Assembly (NCBI RefSeq): GCF_934561735.1
Contig: NZ_CAKTGT010000014.1
Location: 1 to 24,895 of the forward strand
DNA length: 24,895 bases
Direction: 5' to 3'
From: an uncultured Eubacterium sp.
GTDB lineage: Bacteria > Bacillota > Clostridia > Oscillospirales > Acutalibacteraceae
Shown here in pieces: positions 16,601-23,326 of this stretch (its first letter is position 1; every line of letters starts with the position of its first letter). The notes under the pieces are model-generated. The model searched no databases, was not told the origin of the DNA, and worked only from the letters and a program-made list of their open reading frames with translations. The position numbers and the translations under genes are program-made.

Positions 16601-17428
16601 AAACTGATAAGTATGTCCGCCATATAACAATTTTTTTCCATAACTCAATGTCGAAGATTGTTCATAATTGCTACTCATTTGTTTCAACGAATAGAGCAAA
16701 TATTGTTCGCAAGCGCCGGCGTAATAATTATTAACCCATTCATCAGACCAATTTAATGCCGCAACATCATTTTTACTTGGAGGATTTAATTCCAAGCCTG
16801 CCCAATAATCAATATAAAGAGTTTGTGCATAATTATTAACCTGTATTTGCACCAATTCATCCATAAATGTAACATAGAGAAAATCGGTAACTAATGCAAC
16901 CTTTTCCAATACTTTTAAAGTCAGGCCAACCCCTCCGGTAGGAATTTTTGCCATATCTAACGCCAAATTTACTGCTCGTAACCCGTGGTATATCTTTTGA
17001 CTGATTCTCGTATCACTTTTTATATATCCGAAATTTTTAAACACATCAATTGTGCCGTTTATATATGAAAAAATATTATTCCCCATTAATGAAAATTGAG
17101 AATCTGAAATATTTGACGGCAAATACTTTAGAACTTTGCTCCATTTAGATTGGATTCTGTTAACTGTATCTTGAGCAACTGTCAAGAAAGTTTCTTCATC
17201 TTCGTGATTCATTTCGGACAAATATTCAATATAAAAATCCTGTTTTGTAATATCAAGGTCTGATAAAAAAGTTTCTTTAAGGAACTGAACATTCTCTTTT
17301 AAAAGTTTTGTTCCAAATTCATACTCTTGTTGCTCTGCGGCATAAGCCGAAGCGTATGTAGGCACAACTACACTCGTTGCCATAAGTACTGCCAAAATCA
17401 GACTGATGATTTTTTTGCAAAGTTTCAT
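13688..17428 (-). CDS. Secreted multidomain protein: C-type lectin, CxxC repeats, FIVAR-like helix, BspA-type LRR
   Basis: The 1246-residue protein has a signal peptide (residues 1-31, cleavage likely after TYASAYAA). It continues with a helical region (32-260) and a C-type lectin domain (about 264-394). That domain carries WGSGEPNN and GEWNDLYW, the calcium- and mannose-type EPN and WND motifs, with Cys291, Cys361 and Cys391. Four repeats of 39-41 residues follow (about 409-560), each with PTC...KGY...C-x2-C, suggesting small metal- or disulfide-stabilised modules. A FIVAR-like helical segment (565-630) and BspA/LRR_5 repeats (about 632-880) come next, then a degenerate fifth CxxC unit (890-933). 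Two related C-terminal modules (about 937-1065 and 1117-1246) end in LLYYGKAHQDY and MLRYGRAVQKY. No LPXTG or membrane anchor is seen. GGAGG precedes the ATG. It is probably a glycan-binding surface or matrix protein. The architecture is firm, the ligand unknown. Confidence 0.88.
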   Translation of the reverse strand: MKLCKKIISLILAVLMATSVVVPTYASAYAAEQQEYEFGTKLLKENVQFLKETFLSDLDITKQDFYIEYLSEMNHEDEETFLTVAQDTVNRIQSKWSKVLKYLPSNISDSQFSLMGNNIFSYINGTIDVFKNFGYIKSDTRISQKIYHGLRAVNLALDMAKIPTGGVGLTLKVLEKVALVTDFLYVTFMDELVQIQVNNYAQTLYIDYWAGLELNPPSKNDVAALNWSDEWVNNYYAGACEQYLLYSLKQMSSNYEQSSTLSYGKKLLYGGHTYQFFNTRFSSFEEAETYCESLGGHLAVIESKDEDENVYSFLRSLGEMNAFLGVKKNTDGIWTDVYGNVLNKNSYTNWGSGEPNNVGGCEDALQYYEAYPNGEWNDLYWGKQGIYSFICEWDKYVDSVPDVPEIKKTHNFVVTNVAPTCTQNGYTLNKCKDCGLEFYSNSVYKLGHDFVFNKKVSPTCTAKGYDLYKCSRCSQTQQQKIVNELGHNYQYSNVVKPTCTEKGYDLYLCTRCGQGNKVKYVDALGHTYSEKPTAHKDPTCNSKGYDEYTCSRCNGTKRDEIAALDGSALTSALDNAKKRMESGVFTDESVSACQKVCDKYQNAVNEFHSQAEVDNATAEVTSAYENLVLKDIVTGTLDNGMTWTFTKDGAKLSFAGEGEVPYYAIGSNPWYYCGNIETLEFGEGITSIAGSAFTKYNTVKKINFPSTLTTINIRAFEYCYAVEELVIPDSVTFIGYGTFASLTSLKKVTVPASVGYASYAFEHDEQIEKIIITPGVDGIMPECTSTNNIGFFGSKYTGAFGPWRNANNAVVDIRYGVKSIGKNTFYGAKILRLSVVASVKEIGYQALKTSSNTDVYVYNKDCVIDETNTNLSNVNIMIKDINNEFVKKEHTHIWSWKYNNDAVYNSSTDYTDGTATRTCSACGQSETKTIEGTGLLRANTMNVLLDSNVSVNVGINNSRTAPFESVFFRFEVGGESYDVSDISELSNSTRTCYAFDKVSPDKFADEITITPYGVTSDGIECKGHPVTYSIKNYCYNQLKKTPNYNLKALLVELLYYGKAHQDYRGYNVENPVTVDLTDEQKKLHTTDTLEYTKVTNSKYQLNPNGTDKNEVEYKSASMLLEGKVIPRIKVEISSSTSISDYTFRWTVDGQNTEFTYAEHPDWFTQTNGSASDKRAYYVDCTVLKADQFSTPFYLTVFKNGTQVSNMLQYSVESYATGSTVKNSPKLKVLIDQMLRYGRAVQKYLNV

Positions 17429-17512
17429 TGTTTTTCCTCCGACCGATTTGTTAATTAATAATTCATAATATTTTTACACATATTCCCCTATTTTTCAATA
17501 TGTTACTTACCT

Positions 17513-17539
17513 GTTACCAAAAATATTTTTGTTGGTAAC
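17513..17539. promoter_or_regulatory. Palindrome upstream of the lectin gene, possible operator
   Basis: GTTACCAA (17513-17520) and TTGGTAAC (17532-17539) form a perfect 8-base inverted repeat with an AT-rich 11-base centre. A further GTTAC half-site lies at 17502-17506. It sits about 85-110 bases upstream of the lectin start and downstream of the rlmH terminator, the right place for a transcription factor site. It could also be a weak hairpin; no regulator is recognised, and I found no clear -35/-10 pair beside it. Confidence 0.35.
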
Positions 17540-17553
17540 AGCAAAGTTCGCAA

Positions 17554-17587
17554 CAAAAAAAGACAAAGTTCTGCCGCTTTGTCTTTT
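17554..17587 (-). terminator. Intrinsic terminator after rlmH
   Basis: AAAAGACAAAG (17558-17568) and CTTTGTCTTTT (17577-17587) make an 11-bp stem with an 8-base loop, followed on the minus strand by a run of Ts (17555-17561). It lies two bases past the rlmH stop codon and ends the walJ-rlmH transcript before the lectin gene. Confidence 0.85.
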
Positions 17588-17589
17588 AC

Positions 17590-18072
17590 TTATTTATGAT
17601 ATTTGCTGTTGTTGAGTATCGAAAATGCACGATAGATTTGTTCAAGCAAAACAACACGCATAAGCTGGTGCGGAAGCGTAAGTTTGCCGAACGACAATTT
17701 CAACTTTCCGAGAGCCTTTACTTCATCCGAAAGTCCAAACGAACCGCCGATTATGAATGTGATTTCACCGTTTCCCGCAACCGCCGTTGCCTCTATTTTT
17801 TTGGCAAAATCCTCGCTTGAATACTGCGTGCCCTCAATGCACATCGGCACAACAAATGAGCCTTTCGGGATTTTTGCGATAATACGCTGTCCCTCTTTTT
17901 GCTTAACATTTTCTATTTCCGTGCCGCTCGGATTGTCGGAGCAACGCTCCTCGTTCACTTCAACAACATTCACCTTGGCATATACGCCGAGCCGCTTGAG
18001 ATACTCCGCACAGGCGTCACGAAGATATTTTTCCTTTAACTTGCCTACCGCAATAACCGTGACCTTAATCAT
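17590..18072 (-). CDS. rlmH: 23S rRNA (pseudouridine1915-N3)-methyltransferase RlmH
   Basis: The 160-residue protein is a SPOUT-class methyltransferase matching RlmH (YbeA/YydA) over its full length. It methylates pseudouridine 1915 in helix 69 of 23S rRNA using S-adenosylmethionine. MIKVTVIAVGKLKEKYLRDA at the start, FIIGGSFGLSDEV in the knot region, and LPHQLMRVVLLEQIYRAFSI near the end are the family's hallmark blocks. Its ATG overlaps the walJ stop as ATGA, so the two genes are translationally coupled. The walJ-rlmH order is common in Firmicutes. A terminator follows at once. Confidence 0.96.
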   Translation of the reverse strand: MIKVTVIAVGKLKEKYLRDACAEYLKRLGVYAKVNVVEVNEERCSDNPSGTEIENVKQKEGQRIIAKIPKGSFVVPMCIEGTQYSSEDFAKKIEATAVAGNGEITFIIGGSFGLSDEVKALGKLKLSFGKLTLPHQLMRVVLLEQIYRAFSILNNSKYHK

Positions 18073-18854
18073 AACACTATCGGCCTTTCAAAACATTCTT
18101 CAGCCGAAACACCGAGGCGAAAATCCTTGTTTTGCTCAAATCCCGCTTCGCTCAACGCACAAAGTGTTGCTTGGCGTGCAACATCGGGATTGTTGTTCTC
18201 TTTGCTCAAATGTGCCAGCACAAGCCTTGTTGTGCCGTTTTGCACAAGTTCCTTTGCAAATTCGCCACACGCAAAATTTGAAAGATGCCCCTTTGCCGAC
18301 AAAATCCTCTGCTTGAGCTGATAAGGATAAATGCCGTTTTGAAGCATTGTTACCTCGTGATTTGACTCAAGATACACCATATCCGTGCCCTTGAGTTTTT
18401 CCCTTGCGTCATCGGTCACATATCCCGTATCTGTGCACACGGCAATTGACCTGCCGTTCATATTGAAGCGATAACCAACGCACGCAACGCTATCGTGGCT
18501 GTTGACAAACGGCACTATCTCCGCACCGCCGATTTCCATATTTTCATCAATTTTATAAAGCGGCACGCCGTCCTTAATTGAACCGCCCGCCTTGATTTTT
18601 TCTGCCACATCCTTGTGAGCAAACACCGGCAAATTATGCTTTGCCGAAAAAACACGCAAGCCTCCGATATGGTCGGTGTGCTCGTGAGTGACAAAAATCC
18701 CGTCAAGTTCATCCGGTTCTACACCGATTGAACGAAGCTTGTCGTCAAGTCGCTTTGCACTCACCCCTGCGTCAACAAGAAATTTGCCGCACGAGGAAGC
18801 TATGTATATTGAATTGCCCTTACTGCCCGAAAACAGCTGACACGCCTTTGCCAT
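18069..18854 (-). CDS. walJ: MBL-fold hydrolase WalJ/YycJ
   Basis: A 261-residue metallo-beta-lactamase-fold protein of the YycJ/WalJ group, usually near the WalRK region in Firmicutes and linked to cell-wall or DNA metabolism (a 5' exonuclease activity has been reported for this group). Metal-ligand motifs are visible: FVTHEHTDHIGGL (HxHxDH), NSHDSVA, VCTDTGYVTD and LAHLSKENNNP. The opening MAKACQLFSGSKGNSIYI is characteristic. I place the start at 18854, where GGGGTG lies upstream, rather than four codons earlier, where no ribosome binding site is seen. It begins only 18 bases after the T-run of the murA terminator, so its transcription depends on read-through or a promoter inside murA. Confidence 0.92.
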   Translation of the reverse strand: MAKACQLFSGSKGNSIYIASSCGKFLVDAGVSAKRLDDKLRSIGVEPDELDGIFVTHEHTDHIGGLRVFSAKHNLPVFAHKDVAEKIKAGGSIKDGVPLYKIDENMEIGGAEIVPFVNSHDSVACVGYRFNMNGRSIAVCTDTGYVTDDAREKLKGTDMVYLESNHEVTMLQNGIYPYQLKQRILSAKGHLSNFACGEFAKELVQNGTTRLVLAHLSKENNNPDVARQATLCALSEAGFEQNKDFRLGVSAEECFERPIVL

Positions 18855-18872
18855 TTTGCACCCCATTACTTC

Positions 18873-18898
18873 AAAAAAATCCCCGTCAATGACGAGGA
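18873..18898 (-). terminator. Intrinsic terminator after murA
   Basis: On the minus strand TCCTCGTC and GACGGGGA form an 8-bp stem (one G-U pair) with a 3-base loop, followed by seven Ts (18873-18879). It lies 12 bases past the murA stop codon and just before walJ. The tight loop suggests the terminator may be partly leaky. Confidence 0.7.
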
Positions 18899-18910
18899 CT
18901 GATATTATTT

Positions 18911-20197
18911 TTAACCTGCCGAAGAAACTGCGTTGTCTTCTTTAACCGGCACACGCTTGATGTCTGCACCGAGTGCGGTAAATTTTTCCACAACATCTTC
19001 GTATCCACGCTCAACATAAATCGTATCTTCCACGGTTGTGGTGCCCTCAGCAACCAAGCCGGCAATAATCATAGCCGCACCTGCACGGAGGTCGGTTGCT
19101 CTTACTGTTGTGCCGTCAAGCCTCGGAACGCCGACGATAACGGCAACCTTGCCGTCAACCTGAATATCGGCACCCATACGAAGAAGCTGTTGAACATACT
19201 GAAAGCGATTGTCCCACACGCTTTCGGACAAAATGCTTGTGCCGTTTGCAATAGACAAAAGCACTGCCATTTGCGGCTGCATATCGGTTGGAAAGCCCGG
19301 ATGAGGCATGGTTTTTACATTGCATTTTGAAAGTGCCTTAAATCTTGTTACACGAACGGCATCGTCATATTCGATAACTTCTGCGCCCGCTTCTTCAAGC
19401 TTTGCCGTGATTGACTCAAGGTGCTTAGGAATTACATTTTTAACAAGGACATCGCCGCCGCAAGCCGCAGCCGCAACCATATATGTGCCGGCTTCGATTT
19501 GGTCGGGAATGATTGAATATGTGCAACCGTGCATTTTTTCAACACCACGGATTTTGATAACATCGGTACCTGCACCTCTTACATCCGCACCCATTGAGTT
19601 GAGGAAGTTTGCAAGGTCAACAATATGCGGTTCTTTTGCCGCATTTTCAATAACGGTGAGACCTCTTGCCTTAACAGCCGCAAGCATAATGTTGATGGTT
19701 GCACCCACGGATACAACATCCATATAAACAGGTGTGCCTACAAGTTTTTCTGCCTTTGCACACACAACGCCGTCGATAATATCAACCTGAGCACCGAGCA
19801 TCTTAAAGCCCTTTACATGCTGGTCGATAGGTCTTACGCCAAAATCGCATCCGCCCGGAAGTGCAACATCTGCTTTGCTGAATCTGCCGAGCATTGCACC
19901 GATCAAGTAATAACTTGCTCTGAAATGAGAAGTAAGCTCATAAGGAATGCTTTGATAATTGATGTTTGTTGTGTTAATATCCAAAGTGTTTTTGTTGACA
20001 ACCTTAATCTCCGCACCCATTCTGCTGAGAATTTCAATAATCAACTGAACATCGCTGATTTGCGGAATATTTTCGATTCTGACAGTATCTTCTGCCAAAA
20101 GAGCCGCCGGGATAATAGCTACAGCCGCATTCTTTGCACCGCTGATATTAACTTCTCCGAACAACTCATGTCCGCCGTTAATAACAAAATTATCCAC
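18911..20197 (-). CDS. murA: UDP-N-acetylglucosamine 1-carboxyvinyltransferase MurA
   Basis: The 428-residue enzyme transfers enolpyruvate from phosphoenolpyruvate to UDP-GlcNAc, the first committed step of peptidoglycan synthesis, in the cytoplasm. The catalytic Lys22-Asn23 pair lies in NISGAKNAAVAIIP. The active-site cysteine is Cys117 in LPGGCDFGVRPIDQH, so the enzyme is of the fosfomycin-sensitive cysteine type. RVTRFKALSKCNVKTMPHPG and FPTDMQPQ contain other conserved parts. I choose the GTG at 20197 as start because GGAGG lies seven bases upstream and homologues begin with 'm..fvI.GG..L.GeV'. Upstream ATGs give a leader peptide unlike the family. A promoter lies at 20311-20339. It is not clear whether this is the MurA or the second MurZ-type copy. 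Confidence 0.95.
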   Translation of the reverse strand: MDNFVINGGHELFGEVNISGAKNAAVAIIPAALLAEDTVRIENIPQISDVQLIIEILSRMGAEIKVVNKNTLDINTTNINYQSIPYELTSHFRASYYLIGAMLGRFSKADVALPGGCDFGVRPIDQHVKGFKMLGAQVDIIDGVVCAKAEKLVGTPVYMDVVSVGATINIMLAAVKARGLTVIENAAKEPHIVDLANFLNSMGADVRGAGTDVIKIRGVEKMHGCTYSIIPDQIEAGTYMVAAAACGGDVLVKNVIPKHLESITAKLEEAGAEVIEYDDAVRVTRFKALSKCNVKTMPHPGFPTDMQPQMAVLLSIANGTSILSESVWDNRFQYVQQLLRMGADIQVDGKVAVIVGVPRLDGTTVRATDLRAGAAMIIAGLVAEGTTTVEDTIYVERGYEDVVEKFTALGADIKRVPVKEDNAVSSAG

Positions 20198-20310
20198 GAT
20201 TTTCCCTCCGTTCATAAGGTAATTAAATATGTAAATAAAGTAGAAATCAAAATATGTTGATGAAATCAAATGCCGCATATATGCACTTTGCATAATTTCA
20301 TACACATTGA

Positions 20311-20339
20311 ATTATAACAAATTACCAAACCAAAGTGAA
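20311..20339 (-). promoter_or_regulatory. Sigma-A-type promoter of murA
   Basis: On the minus strand TTCACT (20334-20339) and a perfect TATAAT (20311-20316) are spaced by 17 bases. Transcription would begin near 20304, giving a leader of about 105 bases before the murA GTG. Confidence 0.65.
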
Positions 20340-20587
20340 TAAAAAGTCACTCATTTTTACCGATTTGTAATTTATATTAATCCTAAATATACTGCTTTTT
20401 GTAACAAATATACAATATATGGTATAGTTGCGTATTGCACTACACAATTCGCTATATTTTGTATCTCAATAAGTAACAAAAGAGTAACACATTATTACAG
20501 ATATGTCAATGCCTTTTGCAAGATTTATAACAAATTGTAAAAAGTTACCAAATATTTGCCAAATTGCACTTAAAATTTTGATTTTAT
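20340..20587. other. AT-rich spacer between divergent promoters, with an imperfect hairpin
   Basis: No gene is supported in this 250-base stretch between the murA and dusB promoters. It contains an imperfect hairpin at about 20423-20457 (ATTG/CAAT, GCG/CGC and ATA/TAT pairs around a small loop) and a 12-base direct repeat, TTATAACAAATT, at about 20312-20323 and 20526-20537. On the minus strand the second copy resembles another promoter (TTGGTA-16-TATAAA), which would read toward murA. I see no riboswitch or known RNA. Confidence 0.4.
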
Positions 20588-20616
20588 TTGATTTTACATT
20601 ATTAATATGATATATT
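20588..20616 (+). promoter_or_regulatory. Sigma-A-type promoter of dusB-nagA-trmL
   Basis: TTGATT (20588-20593) and TATATT (20611-20616) are spaced by 17 bases. The start of transcription would be near 20623, about 55 bases before the dusB ATG and about 9 bases before a GAGGT element. Confidence 0.65.
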
Positions 20617-20643
20617 ATGAGCGTAATAAACGAGGTAATTAGT

Positions 20644-20703
20644 GTGAAATTAAACATTAATTCGGATTGGAAAATTTATGAAAATCGGCGATTTGGAATT
20701 TAA
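20644..20703 (+). CDS. Possible 19-codon leader ORF overlapping dusB
   Basis: A GTG at 20644 has a good ribosome binding site, GAGGT at 20632-20636 with 7-base spacing, and opens a 19-codon frame (VKLNINSDWKIYENRRFGI) ending in TAA at 20701-20703. It is in a different frame from dusB and overlaps its first 26 bases. The dusB ATG itself has only a weak GGA upstream. The leader could carry ribosomes to dusB or regulate it. It may also be chance, since nothing about the peptide is recognisable. Confidence 0.35.
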   Translation: MKLNINSDWKIYENRRFGI

Positions 20704-21643
20704 AAATATTGCATTTTTGGCACCTATGGCAGGAATAGCCGACAGAGCATTCCGTGAATTGTGCACACAATTCGGAGCAGCATATACCGTAACCGAGATG
20801 GTGTCATCAAAAGGGCTGACAATGGGCGACAAAAAAAGCGGCGAATTGCTTACGATAGGCTCAGAGCGACCTTGCGGAGCACAAATTTTCGGTGACGACC
20901 CACAAATTATGGCTCAGGCTGCCGCAAAATGCCTTGAATACGCTCCCGATGTCATCGACATAAACATGGGTTGCCCGGCTCCGAAAGTTGCTATGAACGG
21001 CGGAGGTGCAAGCCTTATGAAAAAGCCGCAACTTGCATACGAAATCACAAAAGCGGTTGTTGAAGCGGTTAATATTCCCGTAACCGTAAAAATCCGCAAA
21101 GGTTGGGATGACGACAATATCAACGCCGTTGAAATGGCTCTCCTTGCACAAAAAGCAGGTGCAAACGCTGTTGCGGTGCACGGCAGAACACGACAACAGA
21201 TGTACAGCGGAACGGTTGACTACAACATCATTGCAGAGGTCAAAAACGCACTTGACATCCCCGTTATCGCAAACGGCGACATAACCGATGAGCAGACGGC
21301 GGCGATTATGCTTGAAAAAACGAACGCCGATGCAATAATGATTGGCAGAGGTGCACTCGGCAATCCGTGGGTGTTCTCACGAATCAACGCATATCTTTCG
21401 GAATGCAGAGTTCTTCCCGAACCGTCAACAATTGAAAAAATGAATGTTATGCTGAAGCATATTCAAAAAATAATCGAATACAAAGGCGAATACACAGCTA
21501 TGCGAGAGGCTCGACACCACGCGGCGTACTACACAAAGGGTATGCGAGGCGGTGCAAAGCTCCGTGCCGAAATCAGCAAATACGAGCACTTTGAGCAGCT
21601 TCAAGAGTTGTCTTATCGCATAATCAAGGAGGCAGAATTATGA
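20678..21643 (+). CDS. dusB: tRNA-dihydrouridine synthase DusB
   Basis: A 321-residue FMN-dependent tRNA-dihydrouridine synthase that reduces specific uridines in the tRNA D-loop. The TIM-barrel motifs are in order: FLAPMAGIADRAFRELC, DINMGCPAPKVAMNGGG containing the catalytic cysteine of GCP, VTVKIRKGWDD, AVHGRTRQQMYSG, VIANGDI and MIGRGALGNPWVF. Length and order match DusB of Firmicutes. The ATG at 20678 matches homologues, although its ribosome binding site is weak. The last codons overlap nagA as ATGA. It is the first gene of a three-gene operon with its own promoter. Confidence 0.94.
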   Translation: MKIGDLEFKNIAFLAPMAGIADRAFRELCTQFGAAYTVTEMVSSKGLTMGDKKSGELLTIGSERPCGAQIFGDDPQIMAQAAAKCLEYAPDVIDINMGCPAPKVAMNGGGASLMKKPQLAYEITKAVVEAVNIPVTVKIRKGWDDDNINAVEMALLAQKAGANAVAVHGRTRQQMYSGTVDYNIIAEVKNALDIPVIANGDITDEQTAAIMLEKTNADAIMIGRGALGNPWVFSRINAYLSECRVLPEPSTIEKMNVMLKHIQKIIEYKGEYTAMREARHHAAYYTKGMRGGAKLRAEISKYEHFEQLQELSYRIIKEAEL

Positions 21644-22758
21644 TTCTAAAAAACTGCACATTTTTTAACGAAGAATTTGAAAAGGAATTCGGCGACATAA
21701 AAATTGAGGACGGCAAAATTGCCGAAATCGGAATTTTTGACGCAGAAAATGACGAGGTTCGTGATATGACCGACTGCATTATTCTTCCGGGATTTATCGA
21801 CATCCACATTCACGGAGGTGCAGGCGCAGACTTTTCCGACGGCACAACCAACAGCATTGATGCAATCAGTACATATCTTGCAAAGCACGGCGTAACTTCA
21901 TTTTGCGGAACAACAATGACTCTTTCGCACGAAAAATTGAAAGAAATAGTTAAATCGGCAAGCGGATACACCGCACCGAAATCGAAACTTGTAGGCATAA
22001 ATCTTGAAGGTCCGTACATTGCAGAGGCTAAAGCCGGTGCACAAAACAGAGAATTCATCCGCCCGGCAAGCACAAAAGAAGTTGACGAGTTGCTCTCAAT
22101 CAACGACAAAATCAAGCTGATTACCATTGCTCCCGAATCAAGCGACACGCAGGATTTTATCACAAAGGAAAAGGAAAATTTGACGATTTCCGTCGGTCAC
22201 AGTTCGGCAAATGCACAGCAAACAAGGGAGGCTATCGCAAGCGGTGTTGCACATGCAACCCATCTTTACAACGCAATGACGCCGATGACTCACCGTGAAG
22301 CAGGAATTGTCGGCACAGTGCTTGACAGCGACATCACGGCGGAACTCATCTGTGACGGTGAGCACATCTGCCCTGCCGTTTTGCGAAACACATTTAAGAT
22401 TTTGGGCGAGGACAGAGCCTGCGTAATCAGCGATTCGATGCGTGGTGCAGGTCTCGGAATCGGCGAATACGAGCTTGGCGGTCAGATGACCTATGTCAAG
22501 GACGGCTACAAGGTGGCAAAACTTGAGGACGGCACAATCGCCGCTTCAATCACAAATGTTTTTGATGAATTCAAAAATCTTCCTGAATTCGGAATTGAAT
22601 TCAAAACTGCGCTCAAATCCTGCACAATCAACCCGGCAAAGGTTATCAAAGAGGATAAAAACATCGGTTCAATCGCAGTCGGCAAATACGCCGATTTGAT
22701 TGTCACCGATGAAAATTTCAATATAAAAGAGGTTTACATCAATGGAACACTCGCTTAA
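21640..22758 (+). CDS. nagA: N-acetylglucosamine-6-phosphate deacetylase NagA
   Basis: A 372-residue amidohydrolase that removes the acetyl group from GlcNAc-6-phosphate during amino-sugar and cell-wall recycling. The motifs are FIDIHIHGGAGADFSDGT (metal histidines), NLEGPYIAEAKAGAQNREFI (metal glutamate), VGHSSANAQQT, GVAHATHLYNAMTPMTHREA and CVISDSMRGAG with the catalytic aspartate. The start overlaps the dusB stop by four bases (ATGA) and has GGAGG eight bases upstream. The 3' end overlaps trmL by 17 bases. NagB, the usual next step, is not in the window. Product GlcN-6-P can feed UDP-GlcNAc for murA and the polysaccharide operon; that link is inference. Confidence 0.95.
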   Translation: MILKNCTFFNEEFEKEFGDIKIEDGKIAEIGIFDAENDEVRDMTDCIILPGFIDIHIHGGAGADFSDGTTNSIDAISTYLAKHGVTSFCGTTMTLSHEKLKEIVKSASGYTAPKSKLVGINLEGPYIAEAKAGAQNREFIRPASTKEVDELLSINDKIKLITIAPESSDTQDFITKEKENLTISVGHSSANAQQTREAIASGVAHATHLYNAMTPMTHREAGIVGTVLDSDITAELICDGEHICPAVLRNTFKILGEDRACVISDSMRGAGLGIGEYELGGQMTYVKDGYKVAKLEDGTIAASITNVFDEFKNLPEFGIEFKTALKSCTINPAKVIKEDKNIGSIAVGKYADLIVTDENFNIKEVYINGTLA

Positions 22759-23242
22759 CATCGTGCTCATAGAGCCTGAAATTCCGCAGAACACGGGCAA
22801 CATTGCAAGAACCTGCGCCGCAACAGGAGCAAGGCTTCATCTTGTAGGACCTATGGGTTTCCACATCACCGACAAGCAGGTGAAAAGAGCAGGTCTTGAC
22901 TATTGGGACAAGCTGGACATCACATTTTACGACAACACCGAGGAATTTTTTGAGAAAAACAAAGGCGGAACATTTTATTATTTTTCCACCAAAGCCGAGC
23001 AGGCACACTCAGATGTTGAATATCCAAACAACTGCTACCTCGTTTTCGGCAAGGAAACAAAAGGCTTGCCAGAGGAATTGCTCAAAGCAAACCACGATTG
23101 GTGCGTGCGTATGCCGATGAGGGGCATCATCAGAAGCCTGAACCTCTCAAACGCCGTGGCAATCGGCACATACGAGGTGCTCCGCCAATGGGATTACCCC
23201 GAATTAGTCCAAAAAGGCAAACTCCACAATTTAGAATGGTAA
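22742..23242 (+). CDS. trmL: tRNA (cytidine(34)-2'-O)-methyltransferase TrmL
   Basis: A 166-residue SPOUT-class methyltransferase that 2'-O-methylates the wobble base (position 34) of certain leucine tRNAs. Family blocks are LNIVLIEPEIPQNTGNIART at the start, RLHLVGPMGF, YLVFGKETKGLP in the knot, and MRGIIRSLNLSNAVAIGTYE near the end. Length is slightly above the usual 155-160. The gene starts inside the end of nagA (17-base overlap, different frame), with GAGG nine bases upstream. It is the last gene of the operon and is followed by a shared terminator. Confidence 0.94.
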   Translation: MEHSLNIVLIEPEIPQNTGNIARTCAATGARLHLVGPMGFHITDKQVKRAGLDYWDKLDITFYDNTEEFFEKNKGGTFYYFSTKAEQAHSDVEYPNNCYLVFGKETKGLPEELLKANHDWCVRMPMRGIIRSLNLSNAVAIGTYEVLRQWDYPELVQKGKLHNLEW

Positions 23243-23290
23243 AACGCATATGTGAGTTTAATTCACTTTTGCATTTTCTCATAATATGAA

Positions 23291-23319
23291 AAACGGCGTA
23301 AACACAAATTACGCCGTTT
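23291..23319. terminator. Shared terminator between convergent trmL and HAD gene
   Basis: AAACGGCGTAA (23291-23301) and TTACGCCGTTT (23309-23319) form a perfect 11-bp stem with a 7-base loop. A-rich bases before and T-rich bases after let it act in both directions. It lies between two convergent genes, 48 bases past the trmL stop and just beyond the stop of the minus-strand gene. Confidence 0.85.
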
Positions 23320-23326
23320 AGTTATG

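Noticed and set aside
17684..18316. A 210-codon open frame on the plus strand across rlmH and walJ
   Set aside because: It is antisense to two clearly conserved housekeeping genes and shows no recognisable family motif.
19308..20260. Open frames of 139 and 211 codons on the plus strand opposite murA
   Set aside because: Both are antisense shadows of murA; their composition is odd and they lack start signals.
20197..20305. Longer N-terminus for MurA from upstream ATG codons
   Set aside because: The extension is hydrophobic and unlike the family, while GGAGG sits exactly seven bases before the GTG that matches the family start.
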